The position numbers and the translations under genes were made by a program. From Nocardia vaccinii NBRC 15922 (GTDB lineage: Bacteria; Actinomycetota; Actinomycetes; Mycobacteriales; Mycobacteriaceae), in NCBI RefSeq assembly GCF_001613305.1, contig NZ_BDCC01000005.1, positions 62,001 to 126,000 of the forward strand: a stretch of 64,000 nucleotides of DNA. The letters are read 5' to 3'. This document shows positions 55,033 to 63,818 of this stretch, piece by piece (the stretch's first letter is position 1; each line of letters opens with the position of its first letter). The notes beneath the pieces were generated by a model, which saw only the letters and a list, made by a program, of their open reading frames with translations, did not search any database and had not been told where the DNA came from.

Positions 55033-56714
55033 ACGGATCGCTCGACGCACTCGCTGCGGCGGTCGCGCGATGGGCCGCCGAACGTCCGGATGCGCCCGCG
55101 TTCACGGCGCTGTCGTATTCCGGTCGGGAATGCCGCTCGGACACCCTGACTTTCCGCGGGTTGCACAATGCGGCAGGTCTTCTCGGTGCGAGGATCGGCG
55201 CGGTGACAGCTCCGGGGGATCGGGTCGCCATACTGTGCGATCACAGCCTGAACTATGTGGTGGCGTTTCTCGCCTGCCTGTACGGTTCCCGAGTGGCCGT
55301 ACCGTTGTATCCGGTGCAGGGCCATCGCAACGCCGATCGTCTGGCGGCGGTCCTGGACGATGCGCGACCGAGGCTGAGCCTGGTCGAGCCGGGGAGTGAA
55401 ATACGCACCGCGGACAGCGGCTTCGCGGTAGGCAGCGTCATGCCCGTTGCCATCGAGCGCGCGAACGTCGCGGTTTCGCCAGAACCGGCCACCGCCCACC
55501 CGGCCTATCTGCAATACACCTCGGGCTCCACGAGAAATCCTGCCGGGGTACAGGTCTCGCACGCCAATCTCGTCGCGGCACTCGACCAGCTGCGCAGCGG
55601 AATGCCCGTGGTGAATGACAAGCCCATCGTCACCTGGCTGCCCTTCTTCCACGATATGGGACTGGTCTTCGCCATGTCGCTGCCGCTGTACACCGGTGTG
55701 CACGCGGTTACCCTGCCCCCGGCCGAATTCGCCAAACGCCCGATCCGCTGGCTGCGGGCGTGCGGCGACTACCGGGCCGGAGCGACCGCAAGCCCGAATT
55801 TCGGTTTGGCTCAAGCGGTTTCGGCTACCACACGGCAGGAGCGGGCCGAGCTGGACCTGTCCGAGCTGGAACTCGTACTCAACGGCGCGGAGCCGATCCG
55901 GGCCGATGTGCTGACGACATTCACGAAAACTTTCGCGCCCCAAGGTTTCCGGCACAGCGCCCACACCGCCGGATACGGCCTGGCCGAAGCGACCCTACCG
56001 GTCGCCTTCGGCGCACCCGGCGAACCTCCCGCGACGGCCGAATTCGACCGCGCCGCCCTGGCCGACGGGCACGCAGTCCTCGCCGAGCCCGGCGCGGGAA
56101 TCCGGCTGGTCGGCTGCGGCACACCTGCCGGCCAGCACATCCGCTTGGTCGATCGGTCCGGAACGCGGGTGGCCGCGGGTGCGGTCGGGGAGATCTGGGT
56201 CCGCGGCCCGAATGTCTGCGCCGGATATTTCGGCAAACCACACGAGACGGCCGAAACTTTCGGCGCGCGAGCCCCCGGGGAATCGGAGAACTGGCTCCGC
56301 ACAGGCGATCTCGGCTTCCACCACGACGGACAGCTCTATATCGCGGGGCGGCTGAAGGATATGATCGTGCTCGCGGGCCGCAACCACTATCCGGCCGATA
56401 TCGAAACCACCGCGGCCGATTCCGCGCCGGAGGTGCGCACCGGCCACATCACCGCATTCGGTGTGGACGACGGTACCCACGAGGCCCTGATCCTGGTCGC
56501 CGAGCTGAACGAGCCTCCCGCCGATGCCGCCGAGGTGGCCCGCCGGATCCGCGCCGCCGTCGCGTCCGCGCACGACATCGCACCCGCCGAGGTGGTGCTG
56601 GTCGAGCGCGGACAGATCCCGAAGACCTCCAGCGGCAAATTGCGCCGCGGCGAATGCCGAATCCGTTACCGCCGGAACGAGTTGGTCCGCGTCGGAGCCT
56701 CACCGAGGGTGTAA
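55029..56714 (+). CDS. fatty acyl-AMP ligase (FAAL)
   Basis: The protein has 561 residues. The adenylation core is clear: YTSGSTRNPAGV at 163 (the Lys of the usual PKG is Ala, as in FAAL enzymes), VTWLPFFHDMGLV, LNGAEPIRADVL, HTAGYGLAEATLPVAF, WLRTGDLGF, LKDMIVLAGRNHYPADIE and the C-terminal lysine in KTSSGKLRRG. FAALs activate fatty acids as adenylates and hand them to ACPs rather than to CoA. It starts by overlapping the PKS stop codon (ATGA). It should load the ACP or PKS of the same operon. Confidence 0.9.
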   Translation: MNGSLDALAAAVARWAAERPDAPAFTALSYSGRECRSDTLTFRGLHNAAGLLGARIGAVTAPGDRVAILCDHSLNYVVAFLACLYGSRVAVPLYPVQGHRNADRLAAVLDDARPRLSLVEPGSEIRTADSGFAVGSVMPVAIERANVAVSPEPATAHPAYLQYTSGSTRNPAGVQVSHANLVAALDQLRSGMPVVNDKPIVTWLPFFHDMGLVFAMSLPLYTGVHAVTLPPAEFAKRPIRWLRACGDYRAGATASPNFGLAQAVSATTRQERAELDLSELELVLNGAEPIRADVLTTFTKTFAPQGFRHSAHTAGYGLAEATLPVAFGAPGEPPATAEFDRAALADGHAVLAEPGAGIRLVGCGTPAGQHIRLVDRSGTRVAAGAVGEIWVRGPNVCAGYFGKPHETAETFGARAPGESENWLRTGDLGFHHDGQLYIAGRLKDMIVLAGRNHYPADIETTAADSAPEVRTGHITAFGVDDGTHEALILVAELNEPPADAAEVARRIRAAVASAHDIAPAEVVLVERGQIPKTSSGKLRRGECRIRYRRNELVRVGASPRV

Positions 56715-56757
56715 ACCTGATCCACACCCATCCACAGATCGTGGCGGAGGAGCAACG

Positions 56758-57111
56758 ATGGCTGCTGCCAATCCCGTGCGCGGGCTGGACGAACCCGAAA
56801 AGCACGACTATCCGGCGGCGGCAGGCTCCCTCGAACTACTCGCCGACCCGCGGCCGACCCTACTGCCGCCGGACGATCCGCATGCCCGCGCCGACCCGGG
56901 CAAGATCTCAGCAGGTAATGCACTGTCTCCGATTCCGCTGGTCCAGGGCGATCCGACCGCCGGAACTCGCGCCCGGATCGGCAACGGCTACGACCGCACC
57001 TGCTCTCACGCCGACGAGAACATCCCGATCCGCACCGGGCTCACAGCGCTGCGCGGCGACGACGGACGGGGTGCGCGGGACTCGGGAAAACAGCGGAAGC
57101 GGAAGAAGTAG
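56758..57111 (+). CDS. small unknown protein in the PKS operon
   Basis: The protein has 117 residues. It is hydrophilic, rich in Pro, Asp, Gly and Arg, with a basic end (SGKQRKRKK) and no membrane helix or signal peptide; it is probably largely disordered. A strong GGAGGAG five bases before ATG 56758 and the spacing (43 bases after the FAAL, 4 before the antiporter) show it is translated as part of the operon. The codon choice looks like its neighbours. No family was recognised. Confidence 0.65.
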   Translation: MAAANPVRGLDEPEKHDYPAAAGSLELLADPRPTLLPPDDPHARADPGKISAGNALSPIPLVQGDPTAGTRARIGNGYDRTCSHADENIPIRTGLTALRGDDGRGARDSGKQRKRKK

Positions 57112-57115
57112 TGCG

Positions 57116-58252
57116 GTGACCTTCTCCACGCTCGCCCTGGTTCTGGCGCTCGGCTTGGCCGGGCCGCTGCTGTCCTGGCGCGCGAGCTGGCAGATCCCGG
57201 TGATCGTCGGTGAGTTGCTCGCCGGGGTCGTTCTCGGCGGGACCGGTTTCGGTGTGCTGCATCCCGGCGATCCGATCTTCTCCTTCCTGGCCGATATGGG
57301 CTTCGCACTGGTCATGTTCGTGGCGGGCACGCATGTCCCGGTCCGCGATCCGGCGGTCCGCTCGGCGCTGAGGGTCGGGGCGTTGCGTGCGGTACTGGTC
57401 GGATTGTTCGCCGCGGCGGCCGGATTCGCCCTCGCGAGTTGGTTCGGCACCGGGCACGGCGCGGCCTACGCGGTGTTGATCGCCTCCTCGTCGGCGGCAT
57501 TGACGCTGCCGATCATCAATTCCCAAGGGCTGCAGGGAAAATCCGTATTGGAGCTGACCGCGCAGGTGGCGATCGCCGATACCGCCTGCATCGTGGCCTT
57601 GCCCTTGGTCATCGATATCTCCCAGGCCGGTCGCGCGGCACTCGGCGCACTGGCCGTCGCGGCGGGCGCGGTCGTGCTGTTCTTCGTCCTTCGCAATCTG
57701 GAACAGTCCGGACTGCGCCGTCGCGCCCACAAGATTTCCGAACAGCGGAAGTTCGCACTGGAATTACGGGTCAGTCTGACCCTCCTGTTCGCCCTGGCCG
57801 CGCTGGCCACGCGGACGCAGGTCTCGATCATGTTGGCGGGCTTCGCGGGCGGACTCGCGGTTGCCGGGGTCGGGGAACCTCGGCGAGTCGCGCGGCAGCT
57901 GTTCGCGATCACCGAGGGATTTCTCGGTCCGTTGTTCTTCGTCTGGCTCGGCGCCCGGCTGAACCTGCGTGAATTCGCCGATCGGCCGCGGTTGATCCTG
58001 CTCGGACTCGCACTCGGCGCGGCGGCGGTACTCGCCCATGTGCTGATGCGGCTGTTGGGTCAGCCGATCCGATTCGGCGCGTTGGCGGCCGCGCAGATCG
58101 GCGTGCCGGTCGCGGCGGTCACGGTCGGCACCCAGTTGCACGTGCTCGAGCACGGTGAGGCAGCGGCGCTGATGCTGGGTGCGCTCGTCACCATCGCCGT
58201 CGCCGCGGTCGCCGCGGCCTCGGCGGCGCGGTCCGTCCACAGCGGCAGCTGA
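57116..58252 (+). CDS. cation/proton antiporter, CPA2 (KefB-like) family
   Basis: The protein has 378 residues and about 12 membrane helices. IPVIVGELLAGVVLGGTGFG, ALVMFVAGTHV, LIASSSAALTLPIINSQGL and the AQVAIADTACIVALPLVID segment with the conserved acidic pair region are typical of CPA2 exchangers. There is no RCK/TrkA regulatory domain. GTG 57116 is four bases after the preceding stop. As the last gene of the ACP-PKS-FAAL operon it may support export or internal pH, but the link is by position only. Confidence 0.82.
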   Translation: MTFSTLALVLALGLAGPLLSWRASWQIPVIVGELLAGVVLGGTGFGVLHPGDPIFSFLADMGFALVMFVAGTHVPVRDPAVRSALRVGALRAVLVGLFAAAAGFALASWFGTGHGAAYAVLIASSSAALTLPIINSQGLQGKSVLELTAQVAIADTACIVALPLVIDISQAGRAALGALAVAAGAVVLFFVLRNLEQSGLRRRAHKISEQRKFALELRVSLTLLFALAALATRTQVSIMLAGFAGGLAVAGVGEPRRVARQLFAITEGFLGPLFFVWLGARLNLREFADRPRLILLGLALGAAAVLAHVLMRLLGQPIRFGALAAAQIGVPVAAVTVGTQLHVLEHGEAAALMLGALVTIAVAAVAAASAARSVHSGS

Positions 58253-58632
58253 ATTCACCCCGGTCGGGTTCGCCGGAGATACACGACGCTCCTGCCCGGC
58301 AGGCAAACCTCGGGCAATGCGAGATTTGCGCTGTCGAGACCCGCCGAACAGCCGCAGGGCCGACACTCGGCGGTCGCCGCTCCCAGCATGTCCGAATCGA
58401 ATTCGGGGCAGCGACACCGAATCCGCTGCAGTTATGTGACGAAGATCACTCAATGAATTTCGCGGTCAACCGTGACCGACTGCACCGCAAGGGAATATCG
58501 GGAACAAGACGTCGACCAGTGCAGCGCACTGCCACTCCGGCGGGTACACCGAGCGCCGACATGATCTGCCGGAAGAGGGCAACGCTCATGAAGATCAGGG
58601 GCTCCATGGGACGTCGAAAAGCGCGAACGAGC
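58253..58632. other. gene-free gap between convergent genes, with a Crp-like site
   Basis: No convincing gene is present in these 380 bases. At 58435-58450 the sequence TGTGA-CGAAGA-TCACT fits the Crp consensus TGTGA-N6-TCACA with one mismatch. It does not lie upstream of any recognised gene, so its role is unclear. Confidence 0.45.
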
Positions 58633-59040
58633 TCAGGACGAGGCGGTGGGTCCTCGGCCGAGCAATCGATCCGTCTCGCGTCGTTCGCGTTTGGTCGGAC
58701 GTCCGGCACCACGATCACGACGGGGCATCGTCGCCGCGATCTCGGGAGCCGGTGGCGGCGGACTCTTATCGATCAGGCACTGCGCGGCGATCGCCGCGCC
58801 CACACGTTTGGTGATGACCTTCTCGACGATGACGACGCGATCGAGCCCGTTGATCCGGGCACGCACCTCATCGCCGGGTTTGACCTGATGAGCAGGCTTG
58901 ACCGCGACACCATTCACCTTGACGTGTCCACCGCGACATGCGGCCGCGGCGGCCGACCTGGTTTTGAACAGCCGTACAGCCCAGGTCCAGGAGTCGACCC
59001 GGGCTGTACTCGGTTGCGCCGAGGGCAGTTTTGCTTCCAG
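58633..59040 (-). CDS. S4-domain RNA-binding protein (Hsp15-like), unusual start
   Basis: The protein has about 135 residues if begun at CTG 59040. The S4 domain reads ARVDSWTWAVRLFKTRSAAAAA followed by GGHVKVNGVAVKPAHQVKPGD, and a basic C-terminal tail (RDRGAGRPTKRERRETDRLL) follows, as in heat-shock protein 15. The first ATG, GTG or TTG in this frame is GTG 58917, which would remove half of the S4 domain, and an in-frame stop lies just upstream inside the NlpC gene. The true start is therefore probably a CTG (59040, 59028 or 59064) directly after the NlpC stop. It would bind structured RNA, perhaps free 50S subunits. Confidence 0.7.
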   Translation of the reverse strand: MEAKLPSAQPSTARVDSWTWAVRLFKTRSAAAAACRGGHVKVNGVAVKPAHQVKPGDEVRARINGLDRVVIVEKVITKRVGAAIAAQCLIDKSPPPPAPEIAATMPRRDRGAGRPTKRERRETDRLLGRGPTASS

Positions 59041-59060
59041 AGCGGTGCTGGTCGCGAGTA

Positions 59061-59747
59061 TCAGGCGACGCGACGCGCGGTGACGATCGAGTGCGGATCG
59101 AGGTGCGCGTAGCTGACGGTCTCACCCGACTGCGGCGCCTGCAGGATCTTGCCGTCGCCGGCGTACATGGCCACGTGGCCGCCGCCCTCCTGGATGACCA
59201 GGTCGCCGGGCTGCAGGTCCTGGTAGGCGACCGGCTTGCCGACGTGCGACTGCTCGAAGCTGGTGCGCGGCAGGTTGACTCCGGCCTGCTTGTAGGCCCA
59301 CTGCACGAGGCCGGAGCAGTCGAAGCTCTGCGGGCCCGAGGCGCCCCACACGTAGTCCGAGCCGATCTTGCTCTTGGCCGCGGTCAGCGCGATGTTCTGC
59401 GGACCCTGATGGTCGTTCACGCCGGGCAGGGCCGCGGTCAGACCGGGAATGTTGGGCTGCTGCAGGCTCTGCGGCGCGAGCGCCTTCTGCGCGGCCTTGA
59501 TCTGATCCGCGTGGTCCTTGATCAGGTCGGCGTGATCGGCGAGCGCCTGATTCACGGCCTTGACCTGCTGTGTGAACGAGGAATCGACCGGCACATCGAA
59601 ATCACCGACACCGGGCACGTTGATGGTCTGCGCCATCGCCGAAACCGCCGGCATGGCTCCGGTTGCCGAGGCGACCGCACCCATGACGAGCGCGCCCTTC
59701 ACGGAATTCGGGAGCCGAGATTCCCGTTGCAAACTGTGTTTACCCAC
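59061..59747 (-). CDS. secreted NlpC/P60 cell-wall hydrolase
   Basis: The protein has 228 residues. A signal-like hydrophobic stretch (about 18-38, ending AVSAMA) is followed by a short helical segment rich in His, Asp and Lys (65-90). The NlpC/P60 domain (about 115-228) has catalytic Cys144 (FDCSGLVQW) and His191 (GGGHVAMYAG). It resembles RipA/RipD-type peptidoglycan endopeptidases that cut within the stem peptide. GTG 59747 has AGGAG ten bases before it. A ydaO-type cyclic di-AMP riboswitch lies in its leader, so expression follows this second messenger. Confidence 0.9.
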   Translation of the reverse strand: MGKHSLQRESRLPNSVKGALVMGAVASATGAMPAVSAMAQTINVPGVGDFDVPVDSSFTQQVKAVNQALADHADLIKDHADQIKAAQKALAPQSLQQPNIPGLTAALPGVNDHQGPQNIALTAAKSKIGSDYVWGASGPQSFDCSGLVQWAYKQAGVNLPRTSFEQSHVGKPVAYQDLQPGDLVIQEGGGHVAMYAGDGKILQAPQSGETVSYAHLDPHSIVTARRVA

Positions 59748-59774
59748 CGAGCTGAGTCTCCTGTTTCTTCCACT

Positions 59775-59930
59775 CCACCCGCCGACCGAGTTAGCTGACG
59801 GGTTCGGGCCGGGAAGATCGGTCCTACCTCGACCGACCTTGTATAGCCGGGCGAGGATTCACCCCACTACATCTGGGTCCTCGGTTCAGCGAACGAGCTT
59901 GCGCCCGAACGCCGATTTAGCGGTGACTCG
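59775..59930 (-). promoter_or_regulatory. ydaO-yuaA type cyclic di-AMP riboswitch
   Basis: Read on the minus strand, this leader holds the conserved blocks of the ydaO class in order: CACCGCTAAATCGG, GAACCGAGGACCC, GTGGGGTGAATCC, then CTTCCCGGCCCGAACCCG directly followed by TCAGCTAACTCGGTCGGCG. The element ends about 30 bases before the NlpC/P60 start. In actinobacteria this riboswitch commonly precedes cell-wall hydrolase genes and turns them off when cyclic di-AMP is high (established). Boundaries are approximate. Confidence 0.9.
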
Positions 59931-60244
59931 ACTGGCCGTTTCCCCTACGAAGCGGCCCACGCCGTCAAGTCACGAGAAGATTACGGCCAGCGCGTGATGT
60001 TGTCCACCCCACAGCACGGCGTGTTTCACCGACCTCGACAAAGCCCCAGGACAGGGCCGCGATTCGGCGTGTCGCAAGTCGGGTAACGGGCCGATATCGG
60101 CTCGGCCACAACTGTTATCGACGGGCTGAGAACGTTATGAACTCGATTCTTCCCGTTATCGCCGGGCTAATCCGGAGCCTCGACCGAGCCGATCGATCCG
60201 CGCCACCCATCGATCGGACCCCATCGAACGAACCGCCGGCGGGG

Positions 60245-60538
60245 TCAGCCCCGGCCGCCTTCACGCTCCGCGAGCGCGCGTTCGAGTTCCTCGATGCGCC
60301 GCCGCGCGTCGGCCAGTCCGGTCTCGAGCTGACCGAGCGCCATCACAAGCGGGCCGACCGCGAGATCGGCCACCAGTTGCGGATCGTCGAAACCCTTGCC
60401 GATGGCCTGGAGGATGTTCCGGCGAATACGCGCCGCGAGAACGGCTTCCCGCGGTATGTTCCACGATCCGACGACTTCGGCGGTGCCGCCCTCGGGTACC
60501 TCGACATCCGGTACACCGGCATCGGGCTCCTCGCTCAT
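60245..60538 (-). CDS. small coiled-coil protein, unknown
   Basis: The protein has 97 residues. An acidic N-terminus (MSEEPDAGVPDVEVPEGG) is followed by a mainly helical body and a C-terminal coiled coil (ETGLADARRRIEELERALAERE). CAGGAG lies four bases before ATG 60538. It diverges from the AAA ATPase gene. Similar short proteins occur next to ATPases in Nocardia and Mycobacterium, but no function is known. Confidence 0.65.
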   Translation of the reverse strand: MSEEPDAGVPDVEVPEGGTAEVVGSWNIPREAVLAARIRRNILQAIGKGFDDPQLVADLAVGPLVMALGQLETGLADARRRIEELERALAEREGGRG

Positions 60539-60704
60539 GACTCTCCTGCGCCTCGGCCACCCGGCATCGCGACGGGTCACATATCTGTCGACAACCACAA
60601 GCCTAGAGACCGTATTCCCGGGCCGCACATCCCTCGCTAGTCACATCTAGGGAACGCGGTAGATGTCCGAAGATTCTCCGTGCGACACACTACGGTGGAA
60701 CGGC

Positions 60705-61889
60705 ATGGACCCCGTGCGCAATCCGTATGCTCCCGGCGCCGGACAGCGCCCGCCCGAACTCGCCGGGCGGGCAAAGCAGCTCGACGCCTTCGACGTGGTG
60801 CTCGAACGCATTTCGCGCAGGCGGCCCGAGCGCAGCGTCATGCTCACGGGGCTGCGCGGCGTCGGAAAGACGGTGCTGCTCAACCAGCTTCGATCGGCCG
60901 CGCGCACACGTGATTGGGGCACCGGCAAATTGGAGGCCAGGCCGGATCAGGAACTGCGGCGGCCACTGGCCTCGGCCCTGCACATGGCGGTGCGGCAGAT
61001 CGCCGTGGCCCACCGCAATCTGGAGATGGTCGACGACTTCCTCGGCATACTCAAGGCTTTCGCGCTGCGCGCCACCGTCGACAAGGGGATGCGCGAGCGT
61101 TGGCAGCCGGGGATCGACGTCCCGGCGGTGACCGGCCGCGCCGACTCCGGCGATATCGAGATCGACCTGGTCGAACTGCTGATGGAGGCCGCTCAGGTTG
61201 CCCGTGATATCGGTGTCGGCATCGCGATATTCATCGATGAGATGCAGGATCTCGGCTCCGCCGATATTTCCGCGATCTGCGGCGCGTGTCACGAATTGAG
61301 CCAGGAGGCAGCGCCTTTGATCGTGGTCGGCGCGGGCCTGCCGCACCTGCCGGCGGTGTTGTCGGCCTCCAAGAGCTATTCCGAGCGGCTGTTCAGTTAT
61401 CACCGCATCGACCGGCTCGATCGGGAGTCGGCCGATCTGGCGCTGATCGCCCCGGCCGAGCGCGAGGAGGTGAAATTCACTGCCGAGGCGCTGGATTCGC
61501 TGTATCTCAAGGCCGACGGATATCCGTACTTCGTGCAGGCCTACGGCAAGGCGACCTGGGATCTGGCCGCGCAGAGTCCGATCACCGCCGAGGATGTGGA
61601 GCTCGCCGCCCCCGCGGCCGAGGAGGAGTTGGCGGTCGGTTTCTTCGGATCCCGATACGAGCGGGCGACCCCGGCCGAGCGGGAGTACATGCGCGCCATG
61701 GCCGAACTGTCCGGTGACGACGGCCCGGTGGCGACCGCCGCCATCGCCAAGGAACTGGGCCGCCGACCGGCTTCGCTGTCACCGGCTCGAGACGGTTTGA
61801 TCAAGAAGGGGCTGATCTACTCGGCCGAGCGGGGAACCATCGGTTTCACGGTGCCGCACTTCGGCCGGTACCTGCGTAGCGTCGCCTGA
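60705..61889 (+). CDS. Orc1/Cdc6-like AAA ATPase
   Basis: The protein has 394 residues. The N-terminus NPYAPGAGQRPPELAGRAKQL is followed by Walker A TGLRGVGKTVLL (Lys55, Thr56) and Walker B IAIFIDEMQDL (Asp178, Glu179). A C-terminal winged-helix-like region (AIAKELGRRPASLSPARDGLIKKGLI) could bind DNA. The group is the STAND/Orc-like ATPases common in actinobacteria, often called ATP-binding proteins; some are toxin or defence associated, but nothing in the neighbours shows this here. GGTGGA lies before ATG 60705; the alternative ATG 60663 has no ribosome site. Confidence 0.82.
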   Translation: MDPVRNPYAPGAGQRPPELAGRAKQLDAFDVVLERISRRRPERSVMLTGLRGVGKTVLLNQLRSAARTRDWGTGKLEARPDQELRRPLASALHMAVRQIAVAHRNLEMVDDFLGILKAFALRATVDKGMRERWQPGIDVPAVTGRADSGDIEIDLVELLMEAAQVARDIGVGIAIFIDEMQDLGSADISAICGACHELSQEAAPLIVVGAGLPHLPAVLSASKSYSERLFSYHRIDRLDRESADLALIAPAEREEVKFTAEALDSLYLKADGYPYFVQAYGKATWDLAAQSPITAEDVELAAPAAEEELAVGFFGSRYERATPAEREYMRAMAELSGDDGPVATAAIAKELGRRPASLSPARDGLIKKGLIYSAERGTIGFTVPHFGRYLRSVA

Positions 61890-62380
61890 GGTTCGGACGT
61901 CCAGGGGCCACACGGATCGCCGAGGGTGACGGCTGCGGTCAACGCTGGACGATTCGGAAGTCTATCCATGACTAGCCGAATTTCTAGATACCGGTAGATT
62001 CCTCCCGAATTCCGCCCCGTATCGCAATCCATCGCTCTCCGGGACGAGGGCTGGATGGTGCTATTCCTGGTGTCACGCGGCCGTGCCGCACCCGCTGGGC
62101 GTTCCAGCCCGTGCGATCCACATACCGCTCATACCTTTCTCTACGAGAATCTACCGAGAGCACTAGATAAAGCTAGAAAGGTCGACAGTTCGGGTCGCAC
62201 CGCGTCCGGCCGCAGGCGTCACGCGCGAGGACCGCTCCTTTCCGGATCGCCGCGCCCCGGGCGCGGTCGACGACCGGCCGCAATTCCACAACGTGTGGAT
62301 AACGCCTGGTTGGGCCGGTTAACGCGGTGGAAATTCAATCCGACAACCGGGCAAGAACGGACTCGCACCAGGAGGACGTC
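61890..62380. other. gene-free stretch with DnaA box
   Basis: This 491-base region upstream of the alpha/beta hydrolase is less GC-rich than average in 61965-62180. It contains a perfect DnaA box in reverse orientation (TGTGGATAA, 62294-62302) and a nine-base inverted pair GGTAGATTC (about 61993) and GAATCTACC (about 62146). No convincing gene is seen. Confidence 0.45.
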
Positions 62381-63343
62381 ATGTCCACGATCGCACTCCC
62401 CGCCGCAGCCGGCGAGGGCCGGTACGCCACCGTCAGCGCCGACGACGGCACCCCGCTCGCCGTGCGCGTCTTCGGCGCGGACGACGCGACACTCACCGTC
62501 GTATTCGTCCACGGGCACTGCCTGCGGGCGGACTCCTGGTCCTTCCTGCGCGAGCACCTGCTGCCGCGCTGGGACTCGAGCACTCGCATGGTGTTCTACG
62601 ACCATCGCGGGCACGGTGATTCGGGGGCGGCCGATCCGTCCACGTACACCATCGACCAGCTCGGCCACGACCTGGACGCGGTGCTGCGCGCGGTCGCGCC
62701 GACGGGTCCCGTTGTGCTGGTGGGACATTCGATGGGCGCGATGGTCGCGCTCGCATACGCCCGGCTCCATCCCGCGGCAATCGGAACCCGGGTGGCGGGT
62801 ATCGCGCTGCTTGCCTCCGCGGCCGGCGGCATCACCAGCGTCGGACTGGCTCGCGTACTGCACCGGCACGCGGTGACCTCGTTCCAGGTCGCGGTTCGGC
62901 GCGCGCCGCGAATCATGCAGGCGTCCAAGCAGTTCGGCCGCCGGGTCCTCGAACCGATCATCCGCGAGGCCAGTTTCGGCACCCGGGCGGTGAGCCCGCG
63001 CATGGTCGCGGTCGCCACCGCGATGCTCAACGACACACCGCTGCTGACCATGGCCAGTTTCCTGGATTCGCTGATCCGCTTCGACGAGACCGCGACCCTG
63101 GCGCTGCTGGCCGATCTGCCCGCACTGGTCCTGGCCGGTTCGGCGGACATCATGATCCCGTTCGCGCATTCGGTGGTACTGGCCTCCCAGCTCTCCGCCG
63201 CCGAACTGGTGCGCCTGGACGGAGCCGGGCACAGCGTCATCCTCGAACGCGCCGAGGAGGTCGCGATCGCCGTCCTGGCGCTGGTCGACCGGGCCCGCGC
63301 CACGAGCACAGCACCGAGCCCGATCTGCGCAATCGCCGGATGA
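62381..63343 (+). CDS. alpha/beta hydrolase
   Basis: The protein has 320 residues. The oxyanion strand VVFVHGHCL, DHRGHGDSG, nucleophile elbow GHSMGAMVAL, the acid residue region LVLAGSADIMIP and catalytic His in GAGHSVILER are all present. It resembles actinobacterial haloperoxidase-like or lipid-ester hydrolases. AGGAGGACGTC precedes ATG 62381. The substrate is unknown. A long gene-free region upstream probably holds its promoter. Confidence 0.87.
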   Translation: MSTIALPAAAGEGRYATVSADDGTPLAVRVFGADDATLTVVFVHGHCLRADSWSFLREHLLPRWDSSTRMVFYDHRGHGDSGAADPSTYTIDQLGHDLDAVLRAVAPTGPVVLVGHSMGAMVALAYARLHPAAIGTRVAGIALLASAAGGITSVGLARVLHRHAVTSFQVAVRRAPRIMQASKQFGRRVLEPIIREASFGTRAVSPRMVAVATAMLNDTPLLTMASFLDSLIRFDETATLALLADLPALVLAGSADIMIPFAHSVVLASQLSAAELVRLDGAGHSVILERAEEVAIAVLALVDRARATSTAPSPICAIAG

Positions 63344-63516
63344 TCATCCCGCGACCGGGCGAAATACCTGGCCCAGGCTGTGTTCGAGCCAGAATCGGAA
63401 AGTTCGCGTACTGTGTTGTAGATCACGATGTGCGGTCGATCACAGTAAGATCATCTTCGATCGCATACGGGGCGGCACAGCGCCGAGTCGCCCTCACCCC
63501 GCTCGAGGAGGTTTCG

Positions 63517-63807
63517 ATGACACGCAGCGATATTGCGGAGCTCCACTTCGCGGTCGGGCAGCTCCAGCAGTGCATCGGCGCACTGCGCGGCCACTACGGC
63601 GACGCCCGTTCGGTCCGCCGCCTGGAGAACGACCTCGAACGGCTCCTGCTCGACACCGAGGATTTCGAGCAGGCCCCGCCGCCGGAGGTGAGCAGCCGCC
63701 GCGAACAGGACATCATCTACGTCCCGGACAGCAAGTCCGACGAGGCCGCGTGGATGGGCGCCCAGGACGAGGGTCTCGGCTTCCACTCCCGCCCCCGCAC
63801 CACATAG
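63517..63807 (+). CDS. small actinobacterial protein, unknown function
   Basis: The protein has 96 residues. The first 50 residues are helical and amphipathic (IAELHFAVGQLQQCIGALRGHYGDARSVRRLENDLERLLLDTEDF), the rest polar (DIIYVPDSKSDEAAWMGAQDEG). Proteins with the same layout are common in Nocardia and Rhodococcus. GAGGAGG precedes ATG 63517 and a perfect hairpin follows the stop, so it is a real single-gene transcript. The function is unknown. Confidence 0.72.
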   Translation: MTRSDIAELHFAVGQLQQCIGALRGHYGDARSVRRLENDLERLLLDTEDFEQAPPPEVSSRREQDIIYVPDSKSDEAAWMGAQDEGLGFHSRPRTT

Positions 63808-63818
63808 CGCTTGCCCGC

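Noticed and set aside
58446..58607. Possible 53-residue minus-strand protein starting MEPLIFMSVALF
   Set aside because: No ribosome site and no homologue recognised; it follows the S4 gene but support is too thin.
58453..59112. 219-codon plus-strand frame just after the Crp-like site
   Set aside because: Overlaps the S4-domain gene in antisense and has no domain, although the Crp-like site upstream made it tempting.
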